A DNA stretch of 64,000 nt from Asterias amurensis (Eukaryota > Echinodermata > Asteroidea > Forcipulatida > Asteriidae): positions 13,964,139 to 14,028,138 of the forward strand of contig NC_092657.1 of assembly GCF_032118995.1 (NCBI RefSeq), read 5' to 3'. The position numbers and the translations under genes were made by a program. Positions 1 to 12,107 of this stretch are shown here, in pieces. The notes below the pieces were generated by a model, which saw nothing but the letters and a program-made list of their open reading frames with translations, was not told where the DNA came from and did no database searches. Every line of letters begins with the position of its first letter. Within the stretch, counting starts at the first letter, position 1.

Positions 1-501
1 CAGTCCTTCGGTGAACAGGACCATCGAAAGTTTGGCGTAACAATAGGGTTGAAAAAATGTGGGGCCGGATGGCTGGAGTTTTTAAAACAATCAAAGAACA
101 ATGGAGCCCCCCTTTAAAAAAAAGGGTGAAAAGAAAGAACACCCACATAAGAGACCAAATGTACTTAACTGTCCCTTTGTTATAGACTCAACAAGGCAGT
201 AAATATGAGGGCACACATACATAAACAAATACATGCAATCAGGGACATACTTTTTTGTTTGTACATTTTGGTCAACAACACCTAGGGTTTTGAATTTTTC
301 CAACCAGGTACCTTTCCTGAGCAGGGGATCCTTGTGTTATAAGTCACAGGTTTGAATGTGTTTACCTGACTCTAGGTACATGTTTCTTTTTTCAGGAGTG
401 CATACAATTTTAGGGCAAATTTTTATCACTCGCAGAAAGTATAGCTTTCGTTAATACGGTTTTTTAAGTTAGTAAAATTAATAAGTCGAGAGTTTACTTA
501 C
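1..501. other. Unassigned non-coding DNA
   Basis: No gene or repeat boundary is recognised here. It lies 3' of the last visible exon of the minus-strand gene, whose donor site at 496-501 implies that the intron and any further exons run off the left edge. Confidence 0.4.
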
Positions 502-3253
502 TGATAATGATCGTATATAGAGCGAGACCCTGCAAGGATGTCTTGGCATCACACTTTTTCCTTTCCTGGCCACACTTTGAAAGCATTGCCAGTACTGGTA
601 CCGATGCCACTGCCTCTAACATTTTCCTTAGTACTGGCCTTGCCTCCTTTTCTCCAGCAGCCTTCACCACTAGATATTGTTTCTTAAAGAAAATTAGGCA
701 AGCAATAAGAGAAAGGAAAACGTTTATTACCGTTTGATTCATGGTGTTGATTAGTTGTTGACTAGATTATTACAAAAGCGCCAAAATTGGCGGTTGCGAG
801 CCTTATAACACTACAACACATATATAGCAGTAGTAGTGTAATGCTGGTGTTGAAACGAAGACAAAACCCGGTTTGTCCTTCATTCAGGGTTACAAAACAA
901 ATCGTCCCTGGATTTTGTATAGTTGATATCTAGATCTTCTTCATTGTTGAAATATTCACTTAAAGGTTCACGCTCAGTACATATATTGAAAAAAAACGTA
1001 ATCAGGACAGCAGTGTATCTTATCAAAGGATGATTTCTTACCATATGGCTGCTAAATAATTTAGCATAACATGAAAAATGCCGTTTTCCCATAATGCTTT
1101 GCTGCTATAAAAGTGCATTGCCCTTCCCACATGTGGCAGCTCAAGTGGTAATGATGGCATTTTTAGATCAATAATGTGTGTAAGGGGAAAAGCGAAATCA
1201 TACATGTAGGCCTGCGCCAACAGACCAGGAGATGAGAACATTGTGACAACAAAAAAACGTTTTGATGGTAATAAACATGTGCATCATATAAAACAAATTC
1301 GAGGACAAGCACAGAAAAATAGTAAAACCGGGACACACTCAAAACGTTCAAAAAGCTTTAGGTTAAGTATTATAAAATTCTTCCCTTGTACATGGAGAAT
1401 CATGTAATGGAAACCAAGGCTTTAAAGAGCGTATGAGGCGTTAATATGTGTACAGTTCTTAATTATGGAGGGGGGTGGGGGCAAAGTCAAAGTGGAACAG
1501 TTGTTGGTAGGGGGTGGGGTTTGGAACTGAGGGAAGGTGCGAGGAAAAGAGATACACACTGCCCAGAAAGAACTAAAGCGGAAATAACCCTAGAGCAGGA
1601 AATTCGAAACCAAATCCGTGACAGCAACAGATAGGCAGAGAAAGGTGTGGGGGGGGGGGGGGGTTGAAAAGGAAATCACATGTTATCGGTGTGGTCTCTG
1701 GTAATAAACCATTCCCTGACTGTTTGGATGTTGTTTTTGTGGGAGACAAAGGTCTTCGTTTTCCAAATAATCATAGCAATGGTTAGAACAGACCTAATGT
1801 TTGATGTTTTAATGCATCTTCACAGAAGAAAGTGTGGCGGGGGGGGGGGGGTTGGGTTTGAGAAAAAGGAAGGGTCGGGAGGATGGAAGGGGTTGTAAAA
1901 CTCACTAAAAAGAACCTTTTTTTCCGGAGCAAATATTTGAGTTATATATAGAGAATGTGACTCACCATGACTAAAACATCTACATTTTGTACGTGGTGAA
2001 CGCTCTTCATCGATTGAAGAATACATCACGTCTGCATTGTGCATATCAGCATCGGTCACCAGTACGACAGCTACAAAGAAAATAATAATGAAGTGTTAAG
2101 AAATTTGAAGTTTTTTATATCAGACAAAACAAATGGCTTACTTCGTCGAGAATGACAATGATGACGTGGGTCACAACGAGTGTGAAACACACACACATAC
2201 ATGTAATTGTTTTAATAACTGTATGACCGAGGACGAAAACAGATTTTTAACAATTACTCGAGTTACTCTTCTATTTAAACAGGACATGAAATTTGTATTA
2301 TTTTTATCCTTTTTTTAGATGTTAAATTAATTGTCTTCATTCATGTGACCCTTAACGTTAATTGGTTGCAAACATGTGAAATGTACTGGAGTTTACTACT
2401 TACATGTGTCCTCTTTCTGAAGGGATGCTCTCTCGTCAGATTCTTGTGTCTCGATGTTCTCCTCCTCCTCCTCCTCATTGTCCCCTTCCCGGCCTTCTTC
2501 GCCATCATCAATTCCTTTACCCCGCTTGTCACCATTCATTGTCTTTGATGACATTTTTGCTCCCCGACCTGCCCATCTTTGTTGCTTTCTTCTTCGGACT
2601 CGTATTTGTCTGACGTAGAGTTATAGCGTGATACGGCTTTATCAGCCTTCAGGTAAGTATCTGTCAAAAATGTGATGAAAATACTTTGTATAACGTCGGC
2701 TACAAACACAAACAGACAATCAATAAATGTGCCCCAAATAATTATAGTAATAATGTTCGGTTTTTATAAATTGCTTTATACACCGCGTCTCAAAGCGCTT
2801 CCAACATTTGTACCCCTGGTCACTGGGCCATATTCATTCCTTAAACCATCTTAGCTCCCTGAGGAGTATACAGCCTGTGCTGCCAAATATGTAGTGCACT
2901 AAGCTAAACCAACCACAAGAACCATCTCTGCCCTCACAGGTGTCCATTTACCCCTGGACAGAGAGAAGCAATTATAGTAAAGTGTCGTGCTCAGGGACAC
3001 AGTTCTCACAACCGGGATATGTACCTGTATTCATTCCAGTTCAATGTGTTAAAAGAAAAAAATGTACCTTTTTTTCGAACGCAGAAGTATTACAAAATAA
3101 ATGTCATTATGATTTGAGTGTAAACTTACGGAACCGCTCATGCAACACACGGACATGGAACTTTTTCCATTTCGACGGGTTCAGCTTTTTGTGGTCAATG
3201 ATGAGTCTTTTGATGTTGAAATTTTGCTCTGGCCACCAGCAAAAATCCTTTCG
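502..3253 (-). CDS. Partial multi-exon gene resembling the N-terminal half of DUF4806-type hypothetical proteins; one frameshift
   Basis: Four minus-strand exons are proposed from splice signals and phase: 3130-3253, 2404-2660, 1966-2070 and 502-669. Acceptors are TTTTTTCGCAG, TTTTTGACAG, TTTTCTTTGTAG and TATCTAG; donors are GTAAGT, GTAAGT, GTGAGT and GTAAGT. Phases agree at all three junctions (1 nt left, 2 nt supplied). The first exon reads FCWWPEQN, then SKWKKFHVRVLHERF; the second begins HTYLKADKAVSRYNSTSDK and becomes very acidic (EEEEEN). This order (WP motif, W..H.VRVL, TY..A, TSD) resembles the N-terminal part of a widespread animal family with DUF4806 near the C terminus; the function is unknown. 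Exon 2 is one base short near an A5 run at about 2547-2552, so frames differ on either side; this could be an assembly error or a real mutation. The start exon and the C-terminal domain are not seen. The 502-669 exon is the weakest. Confidence 0.5.
2775..3025 (-). repeat. SINE-type retroposon, antisense, in an intron
   Basis: Read on the minus strand, it carries the body text found at 49200-49340 (ATGTGAGGGCAGAGATGG-like, then AGGGAGCTAAGATGGTT-like) followed by the tail AGTGACC, GGGGTA, GTTGGAAGCGCTTTGAGACG and a TATAAA-rich end, also seen at 11153-11240. It sits between the first two proposed exons of the minus-strand gene. The tRNA-derived head seen at 49108-49192 is not evident here. Confidence 0.6.
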
Positions 3254-5179
3254 CTGCGAAAAAATTTGAATAATTTAAAAGAAGGAAGAAAAAAAAAAAC
3301 AGTTTAAGGTAATACTATATCTCATTAAAATGCATCTCCATTTTCATAAACCATTTAACGTAGGGGGCGAGTTGAAAGGGATAATATATCCCATCTAACT
3401 GAGACAATAAGATAATGTGATCATACGCACTATTTAGGCCTACAAAGTTTATCGTGAACGAACATAAAACGATCAATAAAATCACACTAACCCTTCCTCC
3501 ATGCACTAAAAACACACCCGGCATAGCTACATGTAAATGTACATGTACATGATGTATAATATGTACATGTGCACAGTATAACCACATGGCCCGCTGCCAC
3601 CCACGAACCACGGCACTCGACACACATGAACCGTTAAATCTTACGCGATACACAAAACCGTTGTTCTCTACGAACCTCTACAATTTGAATTTCCAAGACA
3701 AAAATCTCTCTGTATACTTCAATAGTATTAACAAAATATACACCCAGAGTAATCAGGAGGCAACTGCTGCTAATTTAAGTACATTTTAAAGTAATAAATA
3801 CAAATGAAAAATATCAAAATCACAGATTTAAAAGTGAAAGTTTGAAAGAGTTTGATTTACCTGTTGGACGAAAAGCAGTCGTTGAGGTGAAAGGTCACTG
3901 GACCCCGCGAAACCAGTGAGCTAAAACAGTGGAACGTGTAGTAGATGTTGGATCACAAGCAGATTACTGCTTTAATGAACTTTAAACATGAAATGTACGG
4001 AGAGAATAAAAAATAAAATAAAAACGATCATCTCGCTGTGCATCGCACGAGGGCGCAAAACGGCAAAGGCAAACTTATAACTTACATAATACAATTAGGT
4101 CATATTATGACGAACAAATAATGAATAAAAAAAAAGCCGAAGTCATAATCATGTGTGCATGAGGGCGAATTGAAAAAAAAAAAAAAAAAACAGCTGAAAA
4201 ACCAATACCAAATAAAATAGTTACAAAAATTGCGCAAATGCCCCGAAAACGAAAATTATTTCCAAATAGCGGGTACACTGGGGAAGATGGGACATTGCCT
4301 ATAAACCAAATCAATTCTGGCAAACCCATCCTATGCATAACAGTTTTGTCCATAGCTGGTCTGTATGTGGAGGTTGCCCCTTTGCCGTTTTCTATTACCG
4401 TTGGCGTTGTTTCACGCGTCAGATTAAAAGTGCGGGTTAAAATCTTCCATTGGTAGGCCTATTATTTGTAAAACACAAGGTGGTTAGGTGACTACTTATT
4501 ATTTTGTTTACAGCCTCGGACCTAAATAACTAAATAGTTCTGATAGAACGGCTGGATACAGAAAACAAGTTAACTGTGGAGAAACTGAAACCAGCTCTGC
4601 TTAGAAATAAATGATTAGGCTATCTCTCACACAGTTTAGGCCCTCTGTCCTAAACAGTAATTAGCTCGCCAAGCTATAGTAAGTTCGTAAGTTTTGTTTT
4701 TCTAATAGTAGGTTAATAGGCTGTCATATCCATTGGCTTTACTTGGGTATTTTGCAGTCGCCGCTAGTCAGGGGCGATTATTCCTTGTTTCACTTTTGTT
4801 CTGCCCTTATATTAATTAAAATCATTCAAATTTTGTGTTACAATGAATTTTATAAGCAAAATTGCCCAAATGGACTAACTGAAAAACGTCCGCTGCCGGA
4901 GTCAGCACCCGTATTGCCACACCCAGTAATTCACAGTTTAACTTAATTACAAACGTGTTGCTTACTTTTAAGATAATAACGGTATCCGTCTGTTTCTTAT
5001 AGCAACCTCATATAACACGCTCAATAAAGTCGTCTGTTCTATGTCCTTACATAACCAAAGATTCCGTAGTCTTATATATTCAGATAATGGTAAAGAAAAA
5101 AACCCAGTTTCAGTCAATGAACTTTCGGTTGCTGGACGTAGTAGAAAACTCATTACGAAACAAAACATCTGGTTATTTT
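3254..5179. other. Presumed 5' intron/flank of the minus-strand gene; no exon resolved
   Basis: The missing first exon(s) of the gene at 502-3253 should lie here on the minus strand. A possible untranslated exon ends at a donor (CAACAG then GTAAATC) near 3860, but no start codon could be tied to the reading frame. The rest is AT-rich DNA with a poly-A run near 4173. From about 5110 it grades into the satellite. Confidence 0.3.
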
Positions 5180-8100
5180 TACCAGTCGGATGACTATGAC
5201 TACGTGTGTATTTAGTCAAAAACACGTCAGTTTAACCAGTTTTTTGTGGTTAGTCTTTCAACAAAAATAATTAGTGTTCTGACAACGTAATAGTCAGTTA
5301 TTTGAAGAACCAAAAATCATCTCATTATTCAAACAGGTAAGCTGACTGCGTGTGTATTTGGTGAAAAACACGTAACTTTGACCATAATTTTTGTGGTTAG
5401 TCTTCATCCAAAATAATTGGTGCTTTGACAACGTAAAAGTCAGTCTTTAAAAAAAGAAAATTATCTCTTTCTTTAAACCGGTAAGATGACTACGTTTGTA
5501 TTAAGTCATAAATACGTAAGTTTGACCAGTGTTTTTGTGGTAATTCTTTAACCAAAATAGGTGATGTTTTGACAACGTAATAGTCAGTTGTTTGAAACAC
5601 CGAATCATCTCGTTATTTAAACCTGTAAGATGACTATACGTTCGTGTTTGGTAAAACAAACACGTAATTTTGACCATAGTTTTTGTGGGTAGTCTTCAAC
5701 CAAAATAAATGATGCTTTTACAACGTCATTTTTAGTTCTTTTGAGGATCAAATCATCTTGTTATTTAAACCAGTAAGACGACTACGTTTGTATTTGGTGG
5801 AAAACACGTAATTTTGACCAGTGTTTTGTGGTTAGTCTTAATCCAAAATAATTGATGTTTTGACAACGTAATTGTCAGTTATTTTAGGAACTAAATTATC
5901 TCGTTTTTTAAACCGGTAAGATGACTACGTATGTATTTGGTGGAAAACACGTAATATTGTCCAGTGTTTTGTCGCTAGTCTTCAACCCCCCAAAATAGTG
6001 TATTGACAACGTTATTTTCAGTTATTTGAAAAAACTAAATCATCTCGTTATTTTAACTGGTGAGATGACTACGTTTGTATTATTTTGGTGAAAAACACGT
6101 GATTTTGACCAGTGTTTTGTGGTTAGTCTTTAACCAAAATATCTGATGTTTGACAACGTAATTGTCAGTTATTTTAGGAACCAAATCATCTCGTTATTTT
6201 AAGTGGTAAGATGACTACGTTTGTATTTGGTGGAAAACACGTGATTTTGACCAGTGTTTTGTGGTTAGTCTTTAACCAAAATATCTGATGTTTGACAACG
6301 TAATTGTCAGTTATTTCAGGAACCAAATCATCTCGTTATTTTAAGTGGTAAGATGACTACGTTTGTATTTGGTGGAAAACGCGTAATTTTGACCAGTGTT
6401 TTGTGGTTAGTCTTTAACCAAAATAAATAGTGTATTGACAACGTAATTGTCAATTATTTTAAGAACCAAATCATCTCATCATTGTAAGTGGTAAGATGAC
6501 TACGTTTGTATTTGGTGGAAAACGCGTAATTTTGACCAGTGTTTTGTGGTTAGTCTTCAACCAAAATAAATAGTGTTCTGACAACGTTATTTTTAGTCAT
6601 TTGAAAAAACTAAATTAATTGTCTCGTTATTTAAACCGGTAAGATGACTACGTATGTATTTGGTGGAAAACACGTAATATTGACCAGTGTTTTGTCGCTA
6701 GTCTTCAACCAAAACGAATAGTGTATTGACAACGTTATTTTCAGTCATTTGAAAAAACTAAATCATCTCGTTATTTTAACTGGTGAGATGACTACGTTTG
6801 TATTTGGTGAAAAACACGTGATTTTGACCAGTGTTTTGTGGTTAGTCTTTAACCAAAATTATTAGTGTATTGACAACGTTATTTTCAGTTATTTGAAAAA
6901 ACTAAATTATCTCGTTATTTTAACTGGTGAGATGACTACGTTTGTATTTGGTGAAAAACACCTGATTTTGACCAGTGTTTTGTGGTTAGTATTTAACCAA
7001 AATAATTGATGTTTTGACAACGTAATTGTCAATTATTTTAGGAACCAAATCATCTCGTTATTTTAAGTGGTAAGATGACTACGCTTGTATTTGGTGGAAA
7101 ACGCGTAATTGTGACCAGTGTTTTGTGGTTAGTCTTCAACCAAAATAAATAGTGTATTGACAACGTAATTGTCAGTTATTTTAGGAACCAAATCATCTCG
7201 TTATTTTAAGTGGTAAGATGACTACGTTTGTATTTGGTGGAAAACGCGTAATTTTGACCAGTGTTTTGAGGTTAGTCTTCAACCACAATAAATAGTGTTT
7301 TGACAACGTTATTTTTAGTCATTTGAAAAAACTAACTTATCTCGTTATTTAAACCGGTAAGATGACTACGTATGTATTTGGTGGAAAACACGTAATATTG
7401 ACCAGTGTTTTGTAGTTAGTCTTAATCCAAAATAATTGGTGTTTTGACAACGTAATTGTCAGTTATTTTAGGAACTTAATTATCTCGTTATTTTAACTGG
7501 TGAGATGACTACGTTTGTATTTGGTGAAAAACACGTGATTTTGACCAGTGTTTTGTGGTTAGTCTTTAACCAAAATGAATAGTGTATTGACAACGTTATT
7601 TTCAGTCATTTGAAAAACTTAAATCATCTTGTTATTTAAACCAGTAAGACGACTACGTTTGTATTTGGTGAAAAACACGTGATTTTGACCAGTGTTTTGT
7701 GGTTAGTCTTTAACCAAAATAATTGATGTTTTGGCAACGTAATTGTCAGTTATTTTAAGAACCAAATCATCTCGTCATTTTAAGTGGTATAATGATTACG
7801 TTTGTATTTGGTGGAAAACGCGTAATTTTGACCAGTGTTTTGTGGTTAGTCTTCAACCAAAATAAATTGTGTTTTGACAACGTTATTTTCAGTCATTTGA
7901 AAAACTAACTTATCTCGTTATTTAAACCGGTAAGATGACTACGTATGTATTTGGTGGAAAACACGTAATATTGACCAGTGTTTTGTGGTTAGTCTTAATC
8001 CAAAATAATTGGTGTTTTGACAACGTAATTTTCAGTTATTTTAGGAACTTAATTATCTCGTTATTTTAACTGGTGAGATGACTACGTTTGTATTTGGTGA

Positions 8101-9430
8101 AAAACACGTGATTTTGACCAGTGTTTTGTGGTTAGTCTTCAACCAAAATAAATAGTGTTCTGACAACGTTATTTTTAGTCATTTGAAAAAACTAAATTAT
8201 CTCGTTATTTAAACCGGTAAGATGACTACGTTTGTATTTGGTGGAAAACACGTAATTTTTACCAGTGTTTTGTGGTTAGTCTTCAACCAAAATAAATAGT
8301 GTTCTGACAACGTTATTTTTAGTCATTTGAAAAAACTAAATTATCTCGTTATTTAAACCGGTAAGATGACTACGTTTGTATTTGGTGGAAAACACGTAAT
8401 TTTGACCAGTGTTTTGTGGTTAGTCTTCAACCAAAATAAATTGTGTTTTGACAACGTTATTTTCAGTCATTTGAAAAACTTAATCATCTCGTTATTTTAA
8501 CTGGTGAGATGACTACGTTTGTATTTGGTCACAAACACGTGATATTGACCAGTGTTGTTGTGGTTAGTCTTCACTCAAAGTAACTAGTGTTTGTACAACG
8601 TAATAGTCAGTTATTTGAGGAACCAAATCATCTCGTAATTTTTACTGGTAAGATGACTACGTTTGTATTTGGTGAAAAACACGTAATTTTGACCAGTGTT
8701 TTGTGGTTAGTCTTCAACCAAAATAAATAGTGTTCTGACAACGTTATTTTTAGTCATTTGAAAAAACTAAATTATCTCGTTATTTAAACCGGTAAGATGA
8801 CTACGTTTGTATTTGGTGGAAAACACGTAATTTTTACCAGTGTTTTGTGGTTAGTCTTCAACCAAAATGAATAGTGTTCTGACAACGTTATTTTTAGTCA
8901 TTTGAAAAAACTAAATTATCTCGTTATTTAAACCGGTAAGATGACTTCGTTTGTATTTGGTGGAAAACACGTAATTTTGACCAGTGTTTTGTGGTTAGTC
9001 TTCAACCAAAATAAATTGTGTTTTGACAACGTTATTTTCAGTCATTTGAAAAACTTAATCATCTCGTTATTTTAACTGGTGAGATGACTACGTTTGTATT
9101 TGGTCACAAACACGTGATATTGACCAGTGTTGTTGTGGTTAGTCTTCACTCAAAGTAACTAGTGTTTGTACAACGTAATAGTCAGTTATTTGAGGAACCA
9201 AATCATCTCGTAATTTTTACTGGTAAGATGACTACGTTTGTATTTGGTGAAAAACACGTAATTTTGACCAGTGTTTTGTGGTTAGTCTTTAACCAAAATA
9301 ATTGGTGTGTATGAAAACGTAATAGTCAGTCATTTGAAAAACCGAATTATCTCGTTATTTAAACTGGTAAGATGACTACGTATGTTTTTGGTGAAAAACA
9401 CGTTATATTTACCACTTTTTATTTAGTTAA
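5180..9430. repeat. Satellite array, about 143 bp monomer, roughly 30 copies
   Basis: The landmark AAGATGACTACGT recurs about every 142-144 bases (for example 6210, 6352, 6495). Each monomer carries TGACAACGT, a TCAGTTATTT or TAGTCATTTG variant block, ATCTCGTTATTT, GTATTTGGTG, ACCAGTGTTTTGTGGTTAGT and CAACCAAAATA. At least two monomer types alternate (GGAACCAAATCAT versus AAAAAACTAAATTAT). A four-monomer block is duplicated at an offset of 575 bp: the rare variant TCACTCAAAGTAACTAGTG starts at 8571 and again at 9146. The edge copies are more diverged than the central ones, as expected of an array homogenised by unequal exchange. No open frame of note crosses it. Confidence 0.93.
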
Positions 9431-9749
9431 TCTTCAACGGAATTCGCCGATGCTCTGACGACCAAATATTCACGCTTTGTCGGCACCAGTAATTTACAGT
9501 TTGAATTCACGTTAGTTGTTTAGGTGAAAAATAGGAAATTTTTACCTTAAAATCACTTGTCAATCAAACGTTTGTAACTAACTTCGACTATTCACGTGGT
9601 TAAGCGGTAATGTCGAAGGGGAAATATAACGTAAAAATTAGGTGCCCAGAAATCCTTACAAAAATCACGTGTTTGCAAGGTGACGATTTGGTTCGAAATT
9701 ATTCATACCTAATTTTCACGTAAAATTCACCGACAAAACTGGTTACTTT
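9431..9749. other. Diverged flank between satellite and minisatellite element
   Basis: The monomer pattern decays after about 9430 and stops. No gene or transposon end is recognised before the ACGTTCCAAG-type repeats begin near 9780. Confidence 0.4.
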
Positions 9750-11147
9750 TTGGTGTCTGTTTACTGGGTACGCTTACTTTCCTTCAAGTTTCGCTATAAT
9801 ATCAACACATACGTTTTCAAACCCGAGTCAAGCTACACTTTCCGTACGCACAGCTACGTTTCCGTTCCAAGATACCCAGCTACGCTTACCTTCCAAGATA
9901 TGCTTACGTTCCAAGATATACTTACGTTCCAAGCTACACTTACATTCTAAGTTTTGCTTACATTCCGTCAAATTGCGCTATGACATCAAAATGTACGTTT
10001 TCAGGCCCGAGTCAAGCGAAGCTTACGTTCCATACGCAGCTACGTTTACGCTCCAATATACCCAGCTGCACTTACCTTCCAATATATGCTTAGGTTCCAA
10101 GCTACGCTTACTTTCTATTTTTGCTCACGTTCATTCAATTAACGCTATAATTACAAAAGGTACGCTTACAATCCTGAGTCAAGTTACACTTACGTTCCAT
10201 ACGCAGGTACGTTTACGTTCTAAGCTACACAGCTACTCAGCTACGCTTACATTCCAAGTTTGGCTTATGTTCCTTCAGGTTACGCTGTAATAACAAAAGT
10301 TACGCTTTCAATCCTGAGTCAAGTCAAGCTTACGTTCCATACGCAGCTACGTTTGCGTTCCAAAATACCCAGCTATGCTTACGTTCCAAGACATGCTAAC
10401 GTTCCAAAAAATTTGGTAACGTTCAAAAAGATATGGTTACGTTCCAGTAACGCTATAATCAAAGTGTACGCTTTCAATCCTGAGTCAAGCTTGGCTTAAG
10501 TTTCAAGATTTGCATCTATATACGCTTACGTTTCAAAATAAATTCCAACAAGGACGCTTTTGAATCCCTCAAGATTCCCTTCCCCGGAGACAAACAAACA
10601 TATGTTTGTGCCAAGCAAAATGTTTGTGCCACTATGCCAGGCATTATGAAACTGGGTCCTGGCACGTCGTGGCACGTAAAAGCCTCGATCGCATTTCAAA
10701 CTGCATCATGGCTATGCGGTAGGAGGCATAGTTTATAGGGGCCAGGAAAGCTTTTTTGACTTGTCACTGTCCCTTCGTATTCTGGGCTAATTTATTTGTG
10801 TTTTTCGTGACGATCTTTAAATGTACGTCGAAACACGAATGTCTACCTCCATCGTCGAATGATTTGCCTGCCGCGTATATTTATGCTGGTTGTTTATAAT
10901 ACACGGATATACTGTATCCTTGTGTTGTGTCATAGTAAAACGTCGCTGTAAACAAAACACCAGTCTACTTGCAACATTGTGCAACAATGTCACGAAGATT
11001 TGACAGTTGCAACGGCTGGAAACACATATACGCTGGCCTTTTACCGTTTTTTTCTTTTTTCTTTTTTTACAGCAACCATCTATAAAACATTATTTATGAT
11101 TATACACCCCTAAAATGAGTAAACGGTGAGTTGGTGTGTCCCTTTAA
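9750..11147 (+). repeat. Dispersed element E, copy 1 (internal minisatellite plus conserved tail)
   Basis: The 5' part (about 9780-10560) is a degenerate short-period repeat of ACGCTTACGTTCCAAGATA-like words. It is followed by a unique section that includes CTCAAGATTCCCTTCCCCGG and GGGTCCTGGCACGTCG and ends with GGTGTGTCCCTTTAA. The same order occurs at 50320-51512 (+), 46132-47275 (-) and, truncated by the window edge, at 63749-64000 (-). The fixed end at TTAA suggests a mobile element using a TTAA target; the opposite end is not defined. Open frames through the minisatellite are simple translations of the repeat. Confidence 0.7.
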
Positions 11148-11152
11148 GGAAT

Positions 11153-11240
11153 TAATTAAGGCACAGTGACCAGGGGTAATAATGTTGGAAGCGCTTTGAG
11201 ACGCCCTCAGGGTGTATAAAAACTGGTTATTGTTATTGTT
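11153..11240 (+). repeat. SINE 3' tail fragment
   Basis: The text CAGTGACCAGGGGTAATAAT, GTTGGAAGCGCTTTGAGACG and an (ATT/GTT)n end match the tail of the retroposon at 2775-3025 (opposite strand) and at 51525-51625. The head and body are absent. Confidence 0.6.
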
Positions 11241-11520
11241 AATATTGTTGTGGAAAAAAATATCATGATTCTACCAGTTTATTGTAAGGATAAGTACACG
11301 CTCATGTAACGAAATGCGTTCTGGAAGCTGTATTCAGGCTATTTGGGAAACCAAAACACGTTGTTGTAAAAGTGTGCATAGGAAACCCAAATGTCACTGA
11401 TTTATTTATTGCCCCTGAAGAAGTCTCTGGTCAGTATGTGCCATAGCCACCGAGATTTATCGGACAAATTTTAACATCCCCAAATTGAACTCAGAAACAA
11501 AGTTTCATCAAACCATTTGT

Positions 11521-11685
11521 TAGGGTGGCATGGTTGGCTTGTGCGTGAAGCGCTCGCCTCTCACCAAGGTGACCCCGGTTCGATTCCTGGCCTGGGCCAT
11601 AAGTGAGTTGAGTTGTGCGTTGGTTATCTGTTGTGTCACGAGGGTTTTCCAGACCATCGGTTTTCCTCCCTCGGGAAAAATCTAG
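11521..11685 (+). repeat. tRNA-derived SINE (Val-like head)
   Basis: The head carries an A-box-like TGGTTGGCTTGTGCG and a B-box GGTTCGATTCC. A 5 bp anticodon stem (CGCCT/AGGTG) closes a loop whose anticodon would read CAC. A SINE-like tail follows (GAGTTGAGTTGTGCGTTGG, then GAGGGTTTTCCAGACC). The matching copy at 51901-52010 has lost the middle of the head. As the head is not a canonical tRNA, it is called a retroposon rather than a tRNA gene. Confidence 0.55.
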
Positions 11686-11689
11686 CCTT

Positions 11690-11985
11690 GCTCAAGGCAG
11701 TCGAAATATTCACTCCTAAAAAAGACCGCCGCTGTATAAAACCGTATACACTGTGCGTAAAATGTGTGTAACCACATCGCACGATGCCTCGTACACTATC
11801 CGCATGCACGGCCTCCGCATGCGGGTTAGTGGTACGAGTGCGAATGACTTGTGCACAGTAGTCGTACGGTGTGCGTTGAGCGATGTGACGGTGTATATGG
11901 TTGGGTCGTGCGGTGTGAATACACACAGTAAGCACAGTGTATACGGGTGGGTTTACAGCGGTGTCTTTTTGGAGTGAATAATGAA
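11690..11985. mobile_element. Foldback MITE, copy 1
   Basis: The left arm (from about 11728: CGCTGTA, CGTATACACTGTGC, TGTGTGTA, CGCACGA) pairs with the right arm ending near 11965. A second hairpin lies inside (CTCGTAC-ACTA-CCGCATGC near 11796 against GCATGCGGGTTAGTGGTACG near 11820-11842). The paralogous copy is at 52030-52345, where the outer arms are longer and include GCCTTGCTCAAGGCAG and its inverse. No coding capacity is seen. Confidence 0.65.
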
Positions 11986-12107
11986 AAATTTAACAATTTC
12001 CATCTTGGCTGTGTTCCGTGGTCATAATGGGTTGATGTGGCTGGCAGCCAAAGGCGCCCTTGCATGCCTGCTTCCCAAACACGTTGCAGCCGCGTCCGTC
12101 GCAATTC

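Larger units (their letters stand above)
10620..12107 (+). repeat. Segmental duplicate of 50935-52480 (upstream part of unit U1)
   Basis: Long collinear similarity to 50935-52480 runs through GGGTCCTGGCACGTCG, the element E tail, both SINE fragments and the foldback, ending at CAGCCGCGTCCGTCGCAAT. Collinearity resumes at 16777 against 52577, so 12108-16776 is inserted or replaced DNA in this copy. Both segments lie upstream of a TRIM gene, so the duplicated unit is larger than the gene. Confidence 0.8.

Noticed and set aside
1038..1241. Minus-strand exon ending at a good donor (CATATG then GTAAGA)
   Set aside because: No reading frame allows the phase needed by the neighbouring exons, so it was not added to the gene.
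5180..9430. Possible CRISPR-like array (regular repeats with variable blocks)
   Set aside because: The monomers are contiguous with no unique spacers, in a eukaryotic setting; it is a satellite.
9750..10499. Frames with AYVPR/TLTFQ repeats, also at 46759-47270 and 50288-50536
   Set aside because: Translations of the ACGTTCCAAG minisatellite of element E.
11636..12104. Open frames of 74-99 codons in the foldback, repeated at 51982-52497
   Set aside because: They lie in inverted-repeat DNA and change between the two copies; no domain.
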